Positions 16,177 to 25,349 of a stretch of 64,000 nucleotides of DNA are shown here, piece after piece. Position 1 is the first letter of the stretch. Every line of letters begins with the position of its first letter. The notes under the pieces are model-generated. The model was given only the letters and a program-made list of their open reading frames with translations. It made no database searches and was not told where the DNA came from. Position numbers and translations under genes: made by a program. The stretch is from Chryseobacterium caseinilyticum (GTDB lineage: Bacteria; Bacteroidota; Bacteroidia; Flavobacteriales; Weeksellaceae), in assembly GCF_014837145.1 (NCBI RefSeq), contig NZ_JACYFS010000001.1:1364001-1428000 (forward strand). Reading direction: 5' to 3'.

Positions 16177-17850
16177 TTACTCTGGCTTATAAGAGTCTTT
16201 TAAAGTCACGGTTCTGTTGAATACAAAATTTGTATCTGTGGAATCCTGATCTTTCGTAAAATACCCAATTCTCTGGAATTGAAGCGGTTCGCCCACTGCA
16301 ACATCCTTTAAACCCGGCTCTCCAAATCCCTGAATAATATTGACAGACTCAGGATTGATGAAATTTAAGAAATCCACATCTTTCTCAGCATCAGGCTGTT
16401 CTACTGTAAATAATTTCTCGTAATTTCTCACTTCCACAGGAATCGCATGCTTTGCAGACACCCAGTGAATGGTTCCTTTTACTTTTCTTAAACTCTCTTC
16501 TGTTCCGCTTCCTGATTTGGATTTTTCGTCGTATGTAGCGTAAATAATGGTGATTTCCCCGTTTTCGTCCTTTTCTACCCTTTCACCTTTAATGATGTAA
16601 GCAGATTTTAAACGGACTTCTCCGCCCAGTTTCAGTCTGAAGAATTTGTTTCCAGCTTCTTCCTTGAAATCTTCACGCTCAATGTACAATTCTCTTGAGA
16701 ACGGAATTTGTCTTGTCCCTGCATTTTCCTGCTCATTATTGTTTTCCGTTTCAAGCAATTCTTCCTGTCCTTCAGGATAGTTTTCAATGATCAATTTTAC
16801 AGGATCTACAACCGCCATTACACGTTTCGCGACTTTATTCAAATCTTCACGGACGCAGAAATCCAATAACTGAATTTCAATTAAATTTTCTCTTTTGGCA
16901 ACACCTACTTTATCAATAAAATTCCTGATAGCATTAGCTGTAAAGCCTTTTCTGCGCATTCCGGAAATGGTAGGCATTCTCGGGTCATCCCAACCATTAA
17001 CTGCTTTTTCTGAGATTAATCTCTGCAGTTTTCTTTTGGACGTAATCATGTAGGAAACGTTCATTCTTGCAAATTCTCTCTGCTTGTTCTTCACTTTTCC
17101 CTCTTCGTAAACCTGATCCAAATACCAGTTGTACAGTGGTCTGTGATTTTCAAACTCCAGAGAACACAGTGAGTGTGAGATTTGCTCGATATAATCGGAT
17201 TCACCGTGCGCCCAGTCGTACATTGGATAAATTTTCCAGGTTGTTCCGGTTCTGTGGTGAGGCCTTTTTAAAATTCTGTACATTACAGGATCACGCATGT
17301 TCATATTCGGCGAAATCATATCGATTTTTGCACGCAGTGACATTGAACCTTCCTCAAACTCACCGTTTTTCATTCTTTCGAATAAATCTAAAGATTCATC
17401 AGTCGGACGGTTTCTGTATGGAGATTCCACTCCCGGTTCTGTTGGATTTTTTCTCTGCTCGGTAATCAGTTCAGATGGCTGCTCATCAACATAGGCTTTT
17501 CCTTCTTTAATCAACTGAACTGCCCAGTCGTAAAGCTGCTGGAAGTAATCGGAGGCGTACAATTCTTTATCCCATTTGAAACCTAGCCATTCAACGTCTT
17601 TTTTGATTGAATCTACGTATTCCTGCTCTTCTTTTTCAGGATTCGTATCGTCGAAACGAAGGTTTACGGGAGCATTGTATTTTTCACCCAGACCAAAGTT
17701 GATGCAGATCGCTTTTGTATGACCTACATGCAGATAACCGTTTGGTTCAGGCGGAAAACGGAAACGGATCTCATCTCTTTTGAGTCCGTTTGCCAAATCA
17801 TCTTCGATAATTTGCTCAATAAAATTGAGTGATTTTTTTTCTTCTTCCAT
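16177..17850 (-). CDS. glnS: Glutamine--tRNA ligase
   Basis: The 557-residue cytoplasmic class I aminoacyl-tRNA synthetase charges tRNA-Gln with glutamine. The HIGH-type motif is in PPEPNGYLHVGHTKA (about residues 30-44), the KMSKS-type motif is MITSKRKL near 267, and the C-terminal anticodon-binding beta-barrels end with FVFNRTVTLKDSYKPE. An upstream in-frame ATG at 17892 would add 14 residues, but a good -7 element (TAAATTTG, 17897-17890) lies over that codon, so the protein most likely starts at 17850 (MEEEKKSLNF). Presence of GlnRS means glutamine need not be made on tRNA by transamidation here. A strong terminator follows. Confidence 0.96.
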   Translation of the reverse strand: MEEEKKSLNFIEQIIEDDLANGLKRDEIRFRFPPEPNGYLHVGHTKAICINFGLGEKYNAPVNLRFDDTNPEKEEQEYVDSIKKDVEWLGFKWDKELYASDYFQQLYDWAVQLIKEGKAYVDEQPSELITEQRKNPTEPGVESPYRNRPTDESLDLFERMKNGEFEEGSMSLRAKIDMISPNMNMRDPVMYRILKRPHHRTGTTWKIYPMYDWAHGESDYIEQISHSLCSLEFENHRPLYNWYLDQVYEEGKVKNKQREFARMNVSYMITSKRKLQRLISEKAVNGWDDPRMPTISGMRRKGFTANAIRNFIDKVGVAKRENLIEIQLLDFCVREDLNKVAKRVMAVVDPVKLIIENYPEGQEELLETENNNEQENAGTRQIPFSRELYIEREDFKEEAGNKFFRLKLGGEVRLKSAYIIKGERVEKDENGEITIIYATYDEKSKSGSGTEESLRKVKGTIHWVSAKHAIPVEVRNYEKLFTVEQPDAEKDVDFLNFINPESVNIIQGFGEPGLKDVAVGEPLQFQRIGYFTKDQDSTDTNFVFNRTVTLKDSYKPE

Positions 17851-17889
17851 TAAAATTCGCTTTAAAATGTCGTATTCACCGACAATCTG

Positions 17890-17897
17890 CAAATTTA
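17890..17897 (-). promoter_or_regulatory. -7 promoter element of glnS
   Basis: TAAATTTG on the minus strand matches the Bacteroidota -7 consensus TAnnTTTG. Transcription would begin near 17884, about 34 bases before the chosen start codon. Confidence 0.6.
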
Positions 17898-17899
17898 GG

Positions 17900-18192
17900 A
17901 AAATTTAAGGTTTAAAAAAAAGATAATTTGTTGATGAATTAATATCAATTTAGAAATAAATGACGAACTTTAATGTGGAAAAAAAGCTATCCGAAAACTT
18001 TTAATTAAATCTGATTTTCAAAGATTAAAGTTGTACTGTACTGTTGATTATCAAATTCATATCTGGTAACCAGACTTTAAAAAATTTAAAATCAAAGAAT
18101 TGAATTTTCTCAAAACTTTGATAAATGCTCAAATCGACATTATTTTATTAAAAATATTTGAATAAGAATATTTTTTAATTTTGCATTTGGCA
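17900..18192. other. AT-rich gap without recognised gene
   Basis: About 290 bases upstream of glnS and of the small frame at 18232, very AT-rich. I see no open frame with coding character, no tRNA and no strong hairpin in it. Confidence 0.5.
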
Positions 18193-18201
18193 TATATTTT
18201 G
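18193..18201 (+). promoter_or_regulatory. Probable -7 element before the 25-codon gene
   Basis: TATATTTTG is close to the TAnnTTTG consensus with one extra base; transcription would begin near 18208, leaving a 24-base leader before the ATG at 18232. Confidence 0.4.
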
Positions 18202-18231
18202 TTAACTTCGCAATCCCCCAACACTATCAAA

Positions 18232-18309
18232 ATGAAAACGATGAAGAGAAAGTTTACTACCTTTTTAAATTACCTTAAACGAGCAATTTTTGCTGAAGAT
18301 GTAGTTTAA
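18232..18309 (+). CDS. Candidate 25-residue small protein
   Basis: A short frame with ATG at 18232 and TAA at 18309. The product is MKTMKRKFTTFLNYLKRAI followed by FAEDVV: a basic amphipathic stretch with an acidic, hydrophobic end. It has a -7-like element and an A-rich leader at normal spacing, and it ends 10 bases from the convergent menC stop. I do not recognise it. Such length is too short to judge by codon use; it could be a regulatory or membrane-associated microprotein, or chance. Confidence 0.4.
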   Translation: MKTMKRKFTTFLNYLKRAIFAEDVV

Positions 18310-18319
18310 AAACATTGAT

Positions 18320-19327
18320 TTACTTTACACCAAAATAAAGCTTATCTCCTTCCAGATTGAGATGACTTTCAAAATTATTTGTAAATAACCCTCCCGTACC
18401 TAAACCCTGAGGCATTCTATTATTTTTTGTAAATGTATATTGTGCGATAGCATTTAAGCCGATATTGCTTTCTAACGCGGAAGTGATCCACCATCCTATT
18501 TTTTGCTCTTCAGCGAGACAAATCCACTCATCACATCCGGAAAAGCCTCCTACTAATGCCGGTTTCAGAATAATGTATTGAGGTTCTATTTTTTCTAAAA
18601 GCTTTTTCTTCTCAGAAAATCCGGTTATTCCTATAAGCTCTTCGTCTAGTGCAATAGGTGTTGCGGTATCGGCACAAAGTTCAGTCATATCGTCACAATT
18701 TCCAGCTTTAATGGGTTGCTCAATCGAATGAATGTTTAAATCTGAAAGTTGTTTAAGAACAATTTCAGCCTGATCTTTGCTAAATCCACCGTTGGCATCA
18801 ACGCGAAGTTCTAATTGATCTTTTGAAAATTTCTGTCTTAATTTTTTTAGAATTTCATGTTCAGAATTCCAGTCGACGCCTATTTTTAACTTGATACAGT
18901 GAAATCCCTGTTCAAGTTTATCCTGAATCTGTTCTTCCATGAAACTGATGTCTCCCATCCAAATCAAACCATTAATTAAAATTGGGTTTTTTCCTTCTGT
19001 AAATTCACTTGGAAAATAAAGATTTCCACCGTTCCTTAAATTTAAAACTGCCTGTTCATAACCAAACCAAATCGACGGAAATTCTTTTAACTCTTCCTCT
19101 AAATATTGAGGTTCGTGATTGATATTTTCACAAAGCCATTTCAGTTTTTCTTCATAATCAGGTCTGTCATCAAAGCTTAATCCTCTGAAAACAGCACACT
19201 CGCCCACTCCTTTTTTATCATCCTGAAAAACTTCCAGAATGAAAGTCTCTTTTTCAAGCAAAACGCCTCGAGAGGTTCCTCCCGGGCGTTTGAATTCTAA
19301 AAGATATTTAAAATATTTTGCTGTCAT
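18320..19327 (-). CDS. menC: o-Succinylbenzoate synthase
   Basis: The 335-residue enolase-superfamily enzyme dehydrates SHCHC to o-succinylbenzoate in menaquinone synthesis. The catalytic elements are in order: KLKIG (Lys pair, about residues 146-150), the metal ligands RVDANGG (174-180), IEQP (about 197-200) and LDEEL (about 227-231), and the second lysine in ILKPALVGG (252-260). An N-terminal capping domain covers residues 1-100. Dipeptide epimerases share this fold, but the ALVGG motif and the N-terminal form favour MenC. It follows fbp with no gap: the fbp stop ends at 19328 and menC begins at 19327, so the two are co-transcribed. Confidence 0.9.
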   Translation of the reverse strand: MTAKYFKYLLEFKRPGGTSRGVLLEKETFILEVFQDDKKGVGECAVFRGLSFDDRPDYEEKLKWLCENINHEPQYLEEELKEFPSIWFGYEQAVLNLRNGGNLYFPSEFTEGKNPILINGLIWMGDISFMEEQIQDKLEQGFHCIKLKIGVDWNSEHEILKKLRQKFSKDQLELRVDANGGFSKDQAEIVLKQLSDLNIHSIEQPIKAGNCDDMTELCADTATPIALDEELIGITGFSEKKKLLEKIEPQYIILKPALVGGFSGCDEWICLAEEQKIGWWITSALESNIGLNAIAQYTFTKNNRMPQGLGTGGLFTNNFESHLNLEGDKLYFGVK

Positions 19328-20344
19328 TTATTTTACGCTGTCAATTCGCATAAATTCTTCTGCTTTTTCAACCATATCGATGCTTCCTGCAAAAAACGGA
19401 ATTCTCTGGTGCAATTCTGTAGGCTCAACTTCCATGATTCTTCTGAAACCATCTGTTGCTTTTCCACCGGCTTGCTCAGCCAAAAACGCCATCGGATTAC
19501 ATTCATAAAGCAACCTCAATTTTCCGTTCGGTGACTGACCGTAAGATGGATAAATGTAAATTCCGCCTTTCAGCATATTTCTGTGAAAATCAGCAACTAA
19601 AGAACCGATATATCTTGAAGTGTAAGGACGGTCGCCTTCTTCCATCTGACAGTATTTAAGGTAATTTTTCACACCCTGAGGAAATTTAATATAATTCCCT
19701 TCGTTGATGGAGTAAATTTTCCCTGTTTTCGGAAATGTCATGTTTGGATGAGAAAGATAATATGTACCTAAAGAGGGATCGAGTGTAAAACCGTTTACAC
19801 CGTTTCCGGTAGTGTACACAATCATTGTTGAAGATCCATAGATCACGTATCCAGCTGCGATCTGATTAATTCCTTTCTGTAAGAAATCTTCAAGCTGAAC
19901 GGGAGTTCCGGGCTCTGTAACCCTTCTGTAAATAGAAAAAATTGTTCCTACAGAAACATTGACGTCAATATTTGAAGAACCGTCCAAAGGATCAATTAAA
20001 ACAACATATTTGCTTAAGTGACCATTTTCACCGCATTTAATATCGATAAAATCGTCATTTTCTTCTGATGCAATTCCGCAGACAACTTCTCTCTGAGAAA
20101 GTGCTGTGATGAAAATATCGTTGGCAATAACATCCAGTTTCTGCTGCTCCTCACCCTGAATATTCTGATTTCCTGCGGCACCTGTGATATCAACAATTCC
20201 GGCCTTATTTACTTCTCTGTTTACTACTTTGGAGGCAAGCCTGATTGCACTTAATAGACGCGAAAATTCTCCTGTAGAATACTGAAAATCTTCTTGTTTA
20301 TCAATAAGAAATTCTCCCAATGTCTGTAATGACTGCTCTGACAT
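19328..20344 (-). CDS. fbp: Class 1 fructose-1,6-bisphosphatase
   Basis: The 338-residue enzyme hydrolyses fructose 1,6-bisphosphate to fructose 6-phosphate, the committed step of gluconeogenesis, in the cytoplasm. The class 1 metal/active-site motif is [15 protein letters not shown] near residues 120-134, with the upstream Glu pair SEENDDF near 97-103 and the substrate-binding segments [16 protein letters not shown] (about 240-255) and [21 protein letters not shown] (about 275-295). Length is normal. It leads a two-gene unit with menC. Confidence 0.96.
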   Translation of the reverse strand: MSEQSLQTLGEFLIDKQEDFQYSTGEFSRLLSAIRLASKVVNREVNKAGIVDITGAAGNQNIQGEEQQKLDVIANDIFITALSQREVVCGIASEENDDFIDIKCGENGHLSKYVVLIDPLDGSSNIDVNVSVGTIFSIYRRVTEPGTPVQLEDFLQKGINQIAAGYVIYGSSTMIVYTTGNGVNGFTLDPSLGTYYLSHPNMTFPKTGKIYSINEGNYIKFPQGVKNYLKYCQMEEGDRPYTSRYIGSLVADFHRNMLKGGIYIYPSYGQSPNGKLRLLYECNPMAFLAEQAGGKATDGFRRIMEVEPTELHQRIPFFAGSIDMVEKAEEFMRIDSVK

Positions 20345-20600
20345 AATTTTATTTGCTAAAACGGTTTTGCCAAATATCGGGAATTTTACAGTATATATAA
20401 AGTAAATGTTAATAATTTAATTCTGGATTGACTATCAGTGGCTTAACTTCGGAAACATTGTTAAAATGCAGTGTATTTTATTAAAATTAAATTAAAAAGT
20501 TTACCAAAAACTGATCTTACTCTGTGATTATGTGAATTTTAAACAGGAAAACTGAAATCACCGCCATTAGAGAAGCCCTTTCATATATCGTTGTAAATTT
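20345..20600. other. AT-rich divergent gap
   Basis: Gap between divergent fbp and the aspartate kinase gene. It contains only short frames (under 10 codons) and no hairpin of note; promoters for both sides must lie here. Confidence 0.5.
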
Positions 20601-20601
20601 A

Positions 20602-20609
20602 TAATTTTG
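20602..20609 (+). promoter_or_regulatory. -7 element of the aspartate kinase gene
   Basis: TAATTTTG matches TAnnTTTG exactly, 57 bases upstream of the ATG. Confidence 0.55.
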
Positions 20610-20665
20610 AGCTCCGAAAAAAAACCGAATGATTTATATCTAACAATTTTATTCTTAACAATTTA

Positions 20666-21904
20666 ATGAAAATTTTCAAGTTTGGTGGTGCATCAGTGAA
20701 AGATGCAGAAGGTGTAAAAAATGTGTCTGCAGTATTGGAAAGCCAGGGGTTTTCTAAATGTCTGCTTGTAATCTCAGCAATGGGAAAAACAACGAATGAA
20801 CTGGAGAAAGTTGTAGAACTTTACTTCAAGAAAGACAACTACCAAGCCGAAATTGAGAAGATTAAACGAAAACACATTGAGATAGCAAATGGTCTTTTCC
20901 CTGAAGATCATGCTGTTTTTGCAGAAATCAATCTGTTTTTTGATGACATTGATTCATTTTTAAGAAGAAATAAATCTCCAAACTACAATTTTGTGTACGA
21001 TCAGGTAGTGAGTTGTGGTGAGATGATTTCTACTAAAATTGTAAGCGAATATTTAAACGAAATTCAGTTTATTAACCAATGGCTTGACGCCAGAGATTAT
21101 GTGCAGACAGACAATTCCTATCGTGAAGGTACTGTAGACTGGGCAAAAACGGAGGAATTTATTTCAAATTTAAATAAAGAAATCTGCTACGTGACGCAGG
21201 GTTTCATTGGATCAGACGACAACAATTTTACGGTAACTTTGGGAAGAGAAGGCTCAGATTATTCTGCTGCGATTTTCGCTTATTGTCTTAATGCTGATGC
21301 CATGACCATTTGGAAAGACGTTCCTGGAGTGATGACCGGAGATCCCAGAAAATTTAATGATGTAACTTTGCTTTCCAATATTTCTTACGAAGAAGCCATT
21401 GAAATGGCCTATTACGGAGCGAGTGTAATTCACCCTAAAACTTTGCAGCCACTTCAGCAAAAAAACATTCCTTTTTATGTAAAATCATTTGTAGATCCTA
21501 CAAAACCAGGAACTAAAGTTGGTGCTTCAGATAAAAACCAAAACGAAGAATCCTATATTTTAAAAGAAGAACAAACGTTGCTCAAAATCTCTACCAGAGA
21601 CTTCTCTTTCATTGCGGAAGATCACATGAGTCAGGTTTTTGCATTTTTGGCTAAATATAAAATTAAAGTTTCTTTGATGCAGAATTCAGCAATTTCATTA
21701 GCTTTATGTCTCGAAGACAAATTCTTGAAAGCAGATGATCTGAATGCTGAACTGCAAAAAGAATTTAAAACAGAACTGATAAAAAATGTATCTTTATTTA
21801 CCGTAAGACACGCCAAAAAAGAAAACATTGATCAGTTTTACCAGCAGAAAAATGTGCTTTTGGAACAGATTTCCAAAAATACGCTTCAGATGGTAACACA
21901 ATAA
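20666..21904 (+). CDS. lysC: Aspartate kinase (monofunctional)
   Basis: The 412-residue kinase phosphorylates aspartate, the first step toward lysine, threonine and methionine. The N-terminal signature KFGGASVKD is at residues 4-12; the substrate and nucleotide loop TVTLGREGSDYSAA is near 188-201, and GVMTGDPR is near 221-228. Residues about 300-412 form the ACT-domain regulatory part (SFIAEDHMSQVFAFLAKYKIKVSLMQNSAIS), the site of feedback inhibition. No homoserine dehydrogenase is fused. The next gene follows after 22 bases on the same strand, although it belongs to lipid synthesis. Confidence 0.93.
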   Translation: MKIFKFGGASVKDAEGVKNVSAVLESQGFSKCLLVISAMGKTTNELEKVVELYFKKDNYQAEIEKIKRKHIEIANGLFPEDHAVFAEINLFFDDIDSFLRRNKSPNYNFVYDQVVSCGEMISTKIVSEYLNEIQFINQWLDARDYVQTDNSYREGTVDWAKTEEFISNLNKEICYVTQGFIGSDDNNFTVTLGREGSDYSAAIFAYCLNADAMTIWKDVPGVMTGDPRKFNDVTLLSNISYEEAIEMAYYGASVIHPKTLQPLQQKNIPFYVKSFVDPTKPGTKVGASDKNQNEESYILKEEQTLLKISTRDFSFIAEDHMSQVFAFLAKYKIKVSLMQNSAISLALCLEDKFLKADDLNAELQKEFKTELIKNVSLFTVRHAKKENIDQFYQQKNVLLEQISKNTLQMVTQ

Positions 21905-21926
21905 AACTAATTGCGACTAAAAAAAC

Positions 21927-23768
21927 ATGAGTTTAATATCGAAAAACGATCTTATAAAAGCTTCCGGACTTGGGCGGCTGGGTTTTCTGAAAAACCCTGT
22001 GGCTGCTGCCGTGATGAGTCTTACAAAAATCAACGAGGTCAATACACTTTATGACAAACTAAAAGATAAAAAAGACAAAGATTTTTTCGATTCTTTCGTG
22101 AAGGAAAGAAATTTAAGCTACATCGTTTTTGAAGAAGATCTTGCAAAAGTACCTAAAACAGGCCCTTTTATATTGGTTTCAAATCATCCGCTTGGTGCGA
22201 TTGACGGTATTCTGATGTGTAAAATTCTGTCGGAAATCCGTCCCGATTTTAAAGTGATGGGGAATTTTCTTCTGGAAAAAATTGAGCCGATGGAGCCTTA
22301 TGTAATTCCTGTAAACCCTTTTGAAAAGAGAAAAAGTGCCTACAGCAGCTCTTCAGGAATGCGGGGAACTTTGAAACATCTGGAAAATGGAGGTTGTGTA
22401 GGAATTTTCCCTGCTGGCGAAGTTTCAAATAAAAACAATCCTTACGGAGAAATTTTAGATAAAGAATGGGAAATACCGGCACTGAAGCTTATCAAAATGG
22501 CTAAAGTACCGGTGGTTCCGATGTATTTTCATGCGAAAAACAGCCGGATGTTTTATCAGGTGGCAAAAATGCACCCCAATCTGCAGACTATTATGCTTCC
22601 GTCTGAAATGATGAAAGACAGAGAAGATCCTATCAGAATAAGAATTGGAAGACCCATTACTGTAAAAGTACTGGATGACAGCGAAAATATTGAGGAATTA
22701 GGTGAATTCTTAAGACGTAAAGTCTATATGATGAAGTCTTATTATGAAAAGAGAAAATCGCTGGCACAAGCTATCAATCTTAAAAATCTTTCATTAAAAT
22801 TTCCTCTTCTGAGAGAAGAAAACATCGTGCAGAATATCATCGATGAAACTCCCAAAGAAGATCTTATAAAAGATATTTCTAAACTGAGAGGAACCGATAA
22901 AATGCTCTTCAGCAATGGGAATTACGAGATTTACTTTACCCCTTATGAAGAAATCCCTTCTGTAATGAGGGAAATCGGTAGACAGCGGGAATTGACATTC
23001 CGTGCGGTGGGAGAAGGCAGTAATTTACCTTTTGATCTTGATGAGTACGACAAACATTATCATCATCTGTTTCTATGGGACAATGCTGCAGAGAAACTTG
23101 CCGGAGCTTACCGTATGGCTTTGGGGAAAGATGTGATGAAAAAATTCGGAATCAAAGGCTTTTATACAAGTTCTTTATTTGAATTTGAACAGGATATTCA
23201 TCCGTTTTTCAAAAAAGTGATTGAAATGGGACGTGCTTACATCTGTGAAGAATATCAGCAGAAACCACTTCCCCTTTTCCTTTTATGGAGAGGAATTGTG
23301 CATGTTTGCCTTAGAAATCCTGATCATAAATTTTTGATGGGAGGTGTGAGTATTTCAAATAAATTTTCTGAGTTTTCAAAATCTCTGATGATTGAATTTA
23401 TGCGTTCAAATTATTATGATTCTGCTGTCGCTCAATATATTACACCTAGAAATGACTTTAAGGTAAAATTGAAAGATCGTGATAAACATCTCTTTTTAAA
23501 TGAAATGGAATCTGATCTGAATAAATTAGACAAAATTATCGACGACCTTGAGCCAGAACTGAGAATGCCTGTTTTAATTAAAAAATACATTAAGCAAAAC
23601 GCAAAAGTGATCGCCTTTAATGTTGACCCCAATTTCAATGATGCGATTGACGGCCTGATGTATATCAGAATCAGCGACCTTCCGGAAAGCACCATAAAAC
23701 CTGTATTGGAAGAGATGAGCGAGCAAATAAGACGGGAGCAGGAAAATAATCAAACTGAAAATCAATAG
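21927..23768 (+). CDS. olsF: OlsF-type bifunctional acyltransferase (aminolipid synthesis)
   Basis: A 613-residue fusion. The N-terminal half is a PlsC/OlsA-like O-acyltransferase with the active-site motif NHPLGAID (residues 86-93, one residue longer between His and Asp than classical HX4D) and GIFPAGEVSN near 157. The C-terminal half (about 330-560) is an OlsB/GNAT-like N-acyltransferase with RELTFRAVGEG, KLAGAYRMALG, SLFEFEQDIHPFFKKVIEMGRAYI and LLWRGI. Such fusions in flavobacteria (OlsF) make N-acyl, O-acyl aminolipids such as ornithine lipids; in other Bacteroidota related enzymes make glycine lipids. The amino-acid head group cannot be read from sequence. It probably acts at the inner face of the cytoplasmic membrane. 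Confidence 0.85.
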   Translation: MSLISKNDLIKASGLGRLGFLKNPVAAAVMSLTKINEVNTLYDKLKDKKDKDFFDSFVKERNLSYIVFEEDLAKVPKTGPFILVSNHPLGAIDGILMCKILSEIRPDFKVMGNFLLEKIEPMEPYVIPVNPFEKRKSAYSSSSGMRGTLKHLENGGCVGIFPAGEVSNKNNPYGEILDKEWEIPALKLIKMAKVPVVPMYFHAKNSRMFYQVAKMHPNLQTIMLPSEMMKDREDPIRIRIGRPITVKVLDDSENIEELGEFLRRKVYMMKSYYEKRKSLAQAINLKNLSLKFPLLREENIVQNIIDETPKEDLIKDISKLRGTDKMLFSNGNYEIYFTPYEEIPSVMREIGRQRELTFRAVGEGSNLPFDLDEYDKHYHHLFLWDNAAEKLAGAYRMALGKDVMKKFGIKGFYTSSLFEFEQDIHPFFKKVIEMGRAYICEEYQQKPLPLFLLWRGIVHVCLRNPDHKFLMGGVSISNKFSEFSKSLMIEFMRSNYYDSAVAQYITPRNDFKVKLKDRDKHLFLNEMESDLNKLDKIIDDLEPELRMPVLIKKYIKQNAKVIAFNVDPNFNDAIDGLMYIRISDLPESTIKPVLEEMSEQIRREQENNQTENQ

Positions 23769-23827
23769 GTTTTTAAGATTTATTAAAAAAAACAGAATTA
23801 ATATTTGCATCATATACCAAAACTTCC

Positions 23828-23835
23828 TACTTTTG
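23828..23835 (+). promoter_or_regulatory. -7 element of the tRNA-Phe unit
   Basis: TACTTTTG matches TAnnTTTG and lies 31 bases before the first tRNA-Phe. Confidence 0.65.
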
Positions 23836-23866
23836 CATCACTTTAAAACAACGAAGTAATAAGAAT

Positions 23867-23939
23867 GGTTTCTTAGCTCAGTTGGTAGAGCAATGGATTG
23901 AAAATCCATGTGTCCCTGGTTCGATTCCTGGAGAAACCA
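23867..23939 (+). tRNA. tRNA-Phe (anticodon GAA), copy 1
   Basis: A 73-base cloverleaf. The acceptor arms GGTTTCT and AGAAACC pair over 7 bp; the D-arm contains AGCTCAGTTGGTAGAGC; the anticodon stem ATGGA/TCCAT closes the loop TTGAAAA with GAA at 23900-23902; the T-loop is GGTTCGATTCC. The discriminator is A and CCA is not encoded. It has its own terminator 2 bases downstream. Confidence 0.98.
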
Positions 23940-23940
23940 C

Positions 23941-23970
23941 AAAAAACCGCCTCACCAAAGGCGGTTTTTT
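23941..23970 (+). terminator. Terminator after tRNA-Phe copy 1
   Basis: AAAAAACCGCC (23941-23951) pairs perfectly with GGCGGTTTTTT (23960-23970) over an 8-base loop, followed by C and T residues. Confidence 0.92.
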
Positions 23971-23997
23971 CTTCCAAACTTTAAAGTACAAAATTTA

Positions 23998-24070
23998 GGT
24001 TTCTTAGCTCAGTTGGTAGAGCAATGGATTGAAAATCCATGTGTCCCTGGTTCGATTCCTGGAGAAACCA
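23998..24070 (+). tRNA. tRNA-Phe (anticodon GAA), copy 2
   Basis: Identical over all 73 bases to copy 1, 131 bases downstream; anticodon GAA at 24031-24033. A separate hairpin follows. No separate promoter is obvious in the 27 bases after the first terminator, so expression may rely on read-through. Confidence 0.98.
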
Positions 24071-24074
24071 CTTC

Positions 24075-24105
24075 AACCACACTTTTCGAAGGGTGGTTTT
24101 TTTGT
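24075..24105 (+). terminator. Terminator after tRNA-Phe copy 2
   Basis: AACCAC (24075-24080) pairs with GTGGTT (24093-24098), followed by a run of T. The stem is short but the T tract is good. Confidence 0.65.
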
Positions 24106-24162
24106 TTTCAGAACGTTTGGGATTTTTTAATTATCTTCGCTTGTTCAATTTTTAAATTAAAA

Positions 24163-25344
24163 ATGAAAAACTTAGTTACGACATTCTTCATTCTCATATT
24201 CTCATTCACCTTCGCTCAGGAAGAAGGAATTAAATTTGACCAAAGCTCATTTAAAGATCTTCTTGCCAAAGCTAAAAAAGAAAAAAAGCTTGTGTTTATC
24301 GACGCTTACGCAGTTTGGTGTGGTCCCTGCAAGATGATGGACAGAAATGTATTCACCCAAAAATCAGTTGGAGATTATTTCAATAAAAGCTTCATCAGTT
24401 CCAGAATTGATATGGAAAAAGGTGAAGGCCGCGAGATTGCACAGAAATTTTCGGTACGCTCCTATCCTACCTATCTTTTTCTGAATGGAGATGGTGAAAT
24501 GGTTTCCCAAAACTATGGCTACATGGAACCAGGTCTTTTCCTTTCGATGGCGCAGGATGTCAACGCTGGAAATTCTAAAGGCGGATCTTTGAAAGACCGT
24601 TTTGCAAAAGGCGAAAGCAGTCCTGAGTTTTTGATGAACATTATGAAACTGAACTCAACGTCAGATTTTGATTTTGCAAAGAAAGCTTCCGAAAAGTATT
24701 TTGCTAAGAAAAAAACCAATGAACCTTTAACAAAAGAGGAAGCAGGTTTTTTATTCTTTTTTATTAAATCTTCCAAAGATGCCAACTTTAAATATCTGGT
24801 GGATAAAAAATCAGAGATCATTCAGTTTTTGCCTGAAGAGAGTTATAATGAATACAAAAATCAGATTCTGCTTGCTGACATCATGGAAACTGCGATCGAT
24901 ACTAAAAACAACAGAGTTGATGATGCAAAATTTATGGCCACAGCAGAACCTTTGGTTGGAAAAGAAGTAGCTACAAAAAAACTTAACCAAATAAAGCTTG
25001 GTTTCTACGAGCAAAATGCCAATTATGCAGAGTACGAAAAAGTTGCTTTGGAATATTATAAAAACTCAGACCTTTTTGAGGCAAATGAAACTTTAAAAGC
25101 AGCATGGATTTTTGCTGAACACGTAAAAGACAAAACATCACTGAAGAAAGCTGCAGAATGGGCAGAGAAATCTGTTATGCGTGGTGAAACCGCTGAGAAC
25201 ACTTACATTTTAGCAAAAATATATTTCATGATGGACAATAAAAATCTTGCTAAAAGTTTTGCTGAAATGTCTAACAGTCTTGCAAAACAGACAGGAAAAG
25301 ACGCTGCCTTATCTGAAGAATTATTGAATCAAATAAAAAAATAA
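24163..25344 (+). CDS. Exported thioredoxin-fold protein
   Basis: A 393-residue protein. The true start is the ATG at 24163: the frame is open further upstream but runs through the tRNA-Phe gene. Residues 1-18 are a signal peptide (TTFFILIFSFTFAQ). The thioredoxin fold follows, with WCGPC at residues 52-56, the cis-proline in VRSYPTYLFLNGDGE, and a long helical, TPR-like C-terminal half (about 160-393) ending AALSEELLNQIKK. It should act in the periplasm as a disulfide reductant or isomerase, perhaps feeding on client proteins held by the helical domain. The next gene starts five bases after the stop, so the two share a transcript. Confidence 0.87.
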   Translation: MKNLVTTFFILIFSFTFAQEEGIKFDQSSFKDLLAKAKKEKKLVFIDAYAVWCGPCKMMDRNVFTQKSVGDYFNKSFISSRIDMEKGEGREIAQKFSVRSYPTYLFLNGDGEMVSQNYGYMEPGLFLSMAQDVNAGNSKGGSLKDRFAKGESSPEFLMNIMKLNSTSDFDFAKKASEKYFAKKKTNEPLTKEEAGFLFFFIKSSKDANFKYLVDKKSEIIQFLPEESYNEYKNQILLADIMETAIDTKNNRVDDAKFMATAEPLVGKEVATKKLNQIKLGFYEQNANYAEYEKVALEYYKNSDLFEANETLKAAWIFAEHVKDKTSLKKAAEWAEKSVMRGETAENTYILAKIYFMMDNKNLAKSFAEMSNSLAKQTGKDAALSEELLNQIKK

Positions 25345-25349
25345 AAGCT

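Noticed and set aside
23908..24162. N-terminal extension of the thioredoxin-fold gene
   Set aside because: It runs through a tRNA-Phe gene and two terminators; the signal peptide starts at 24163.
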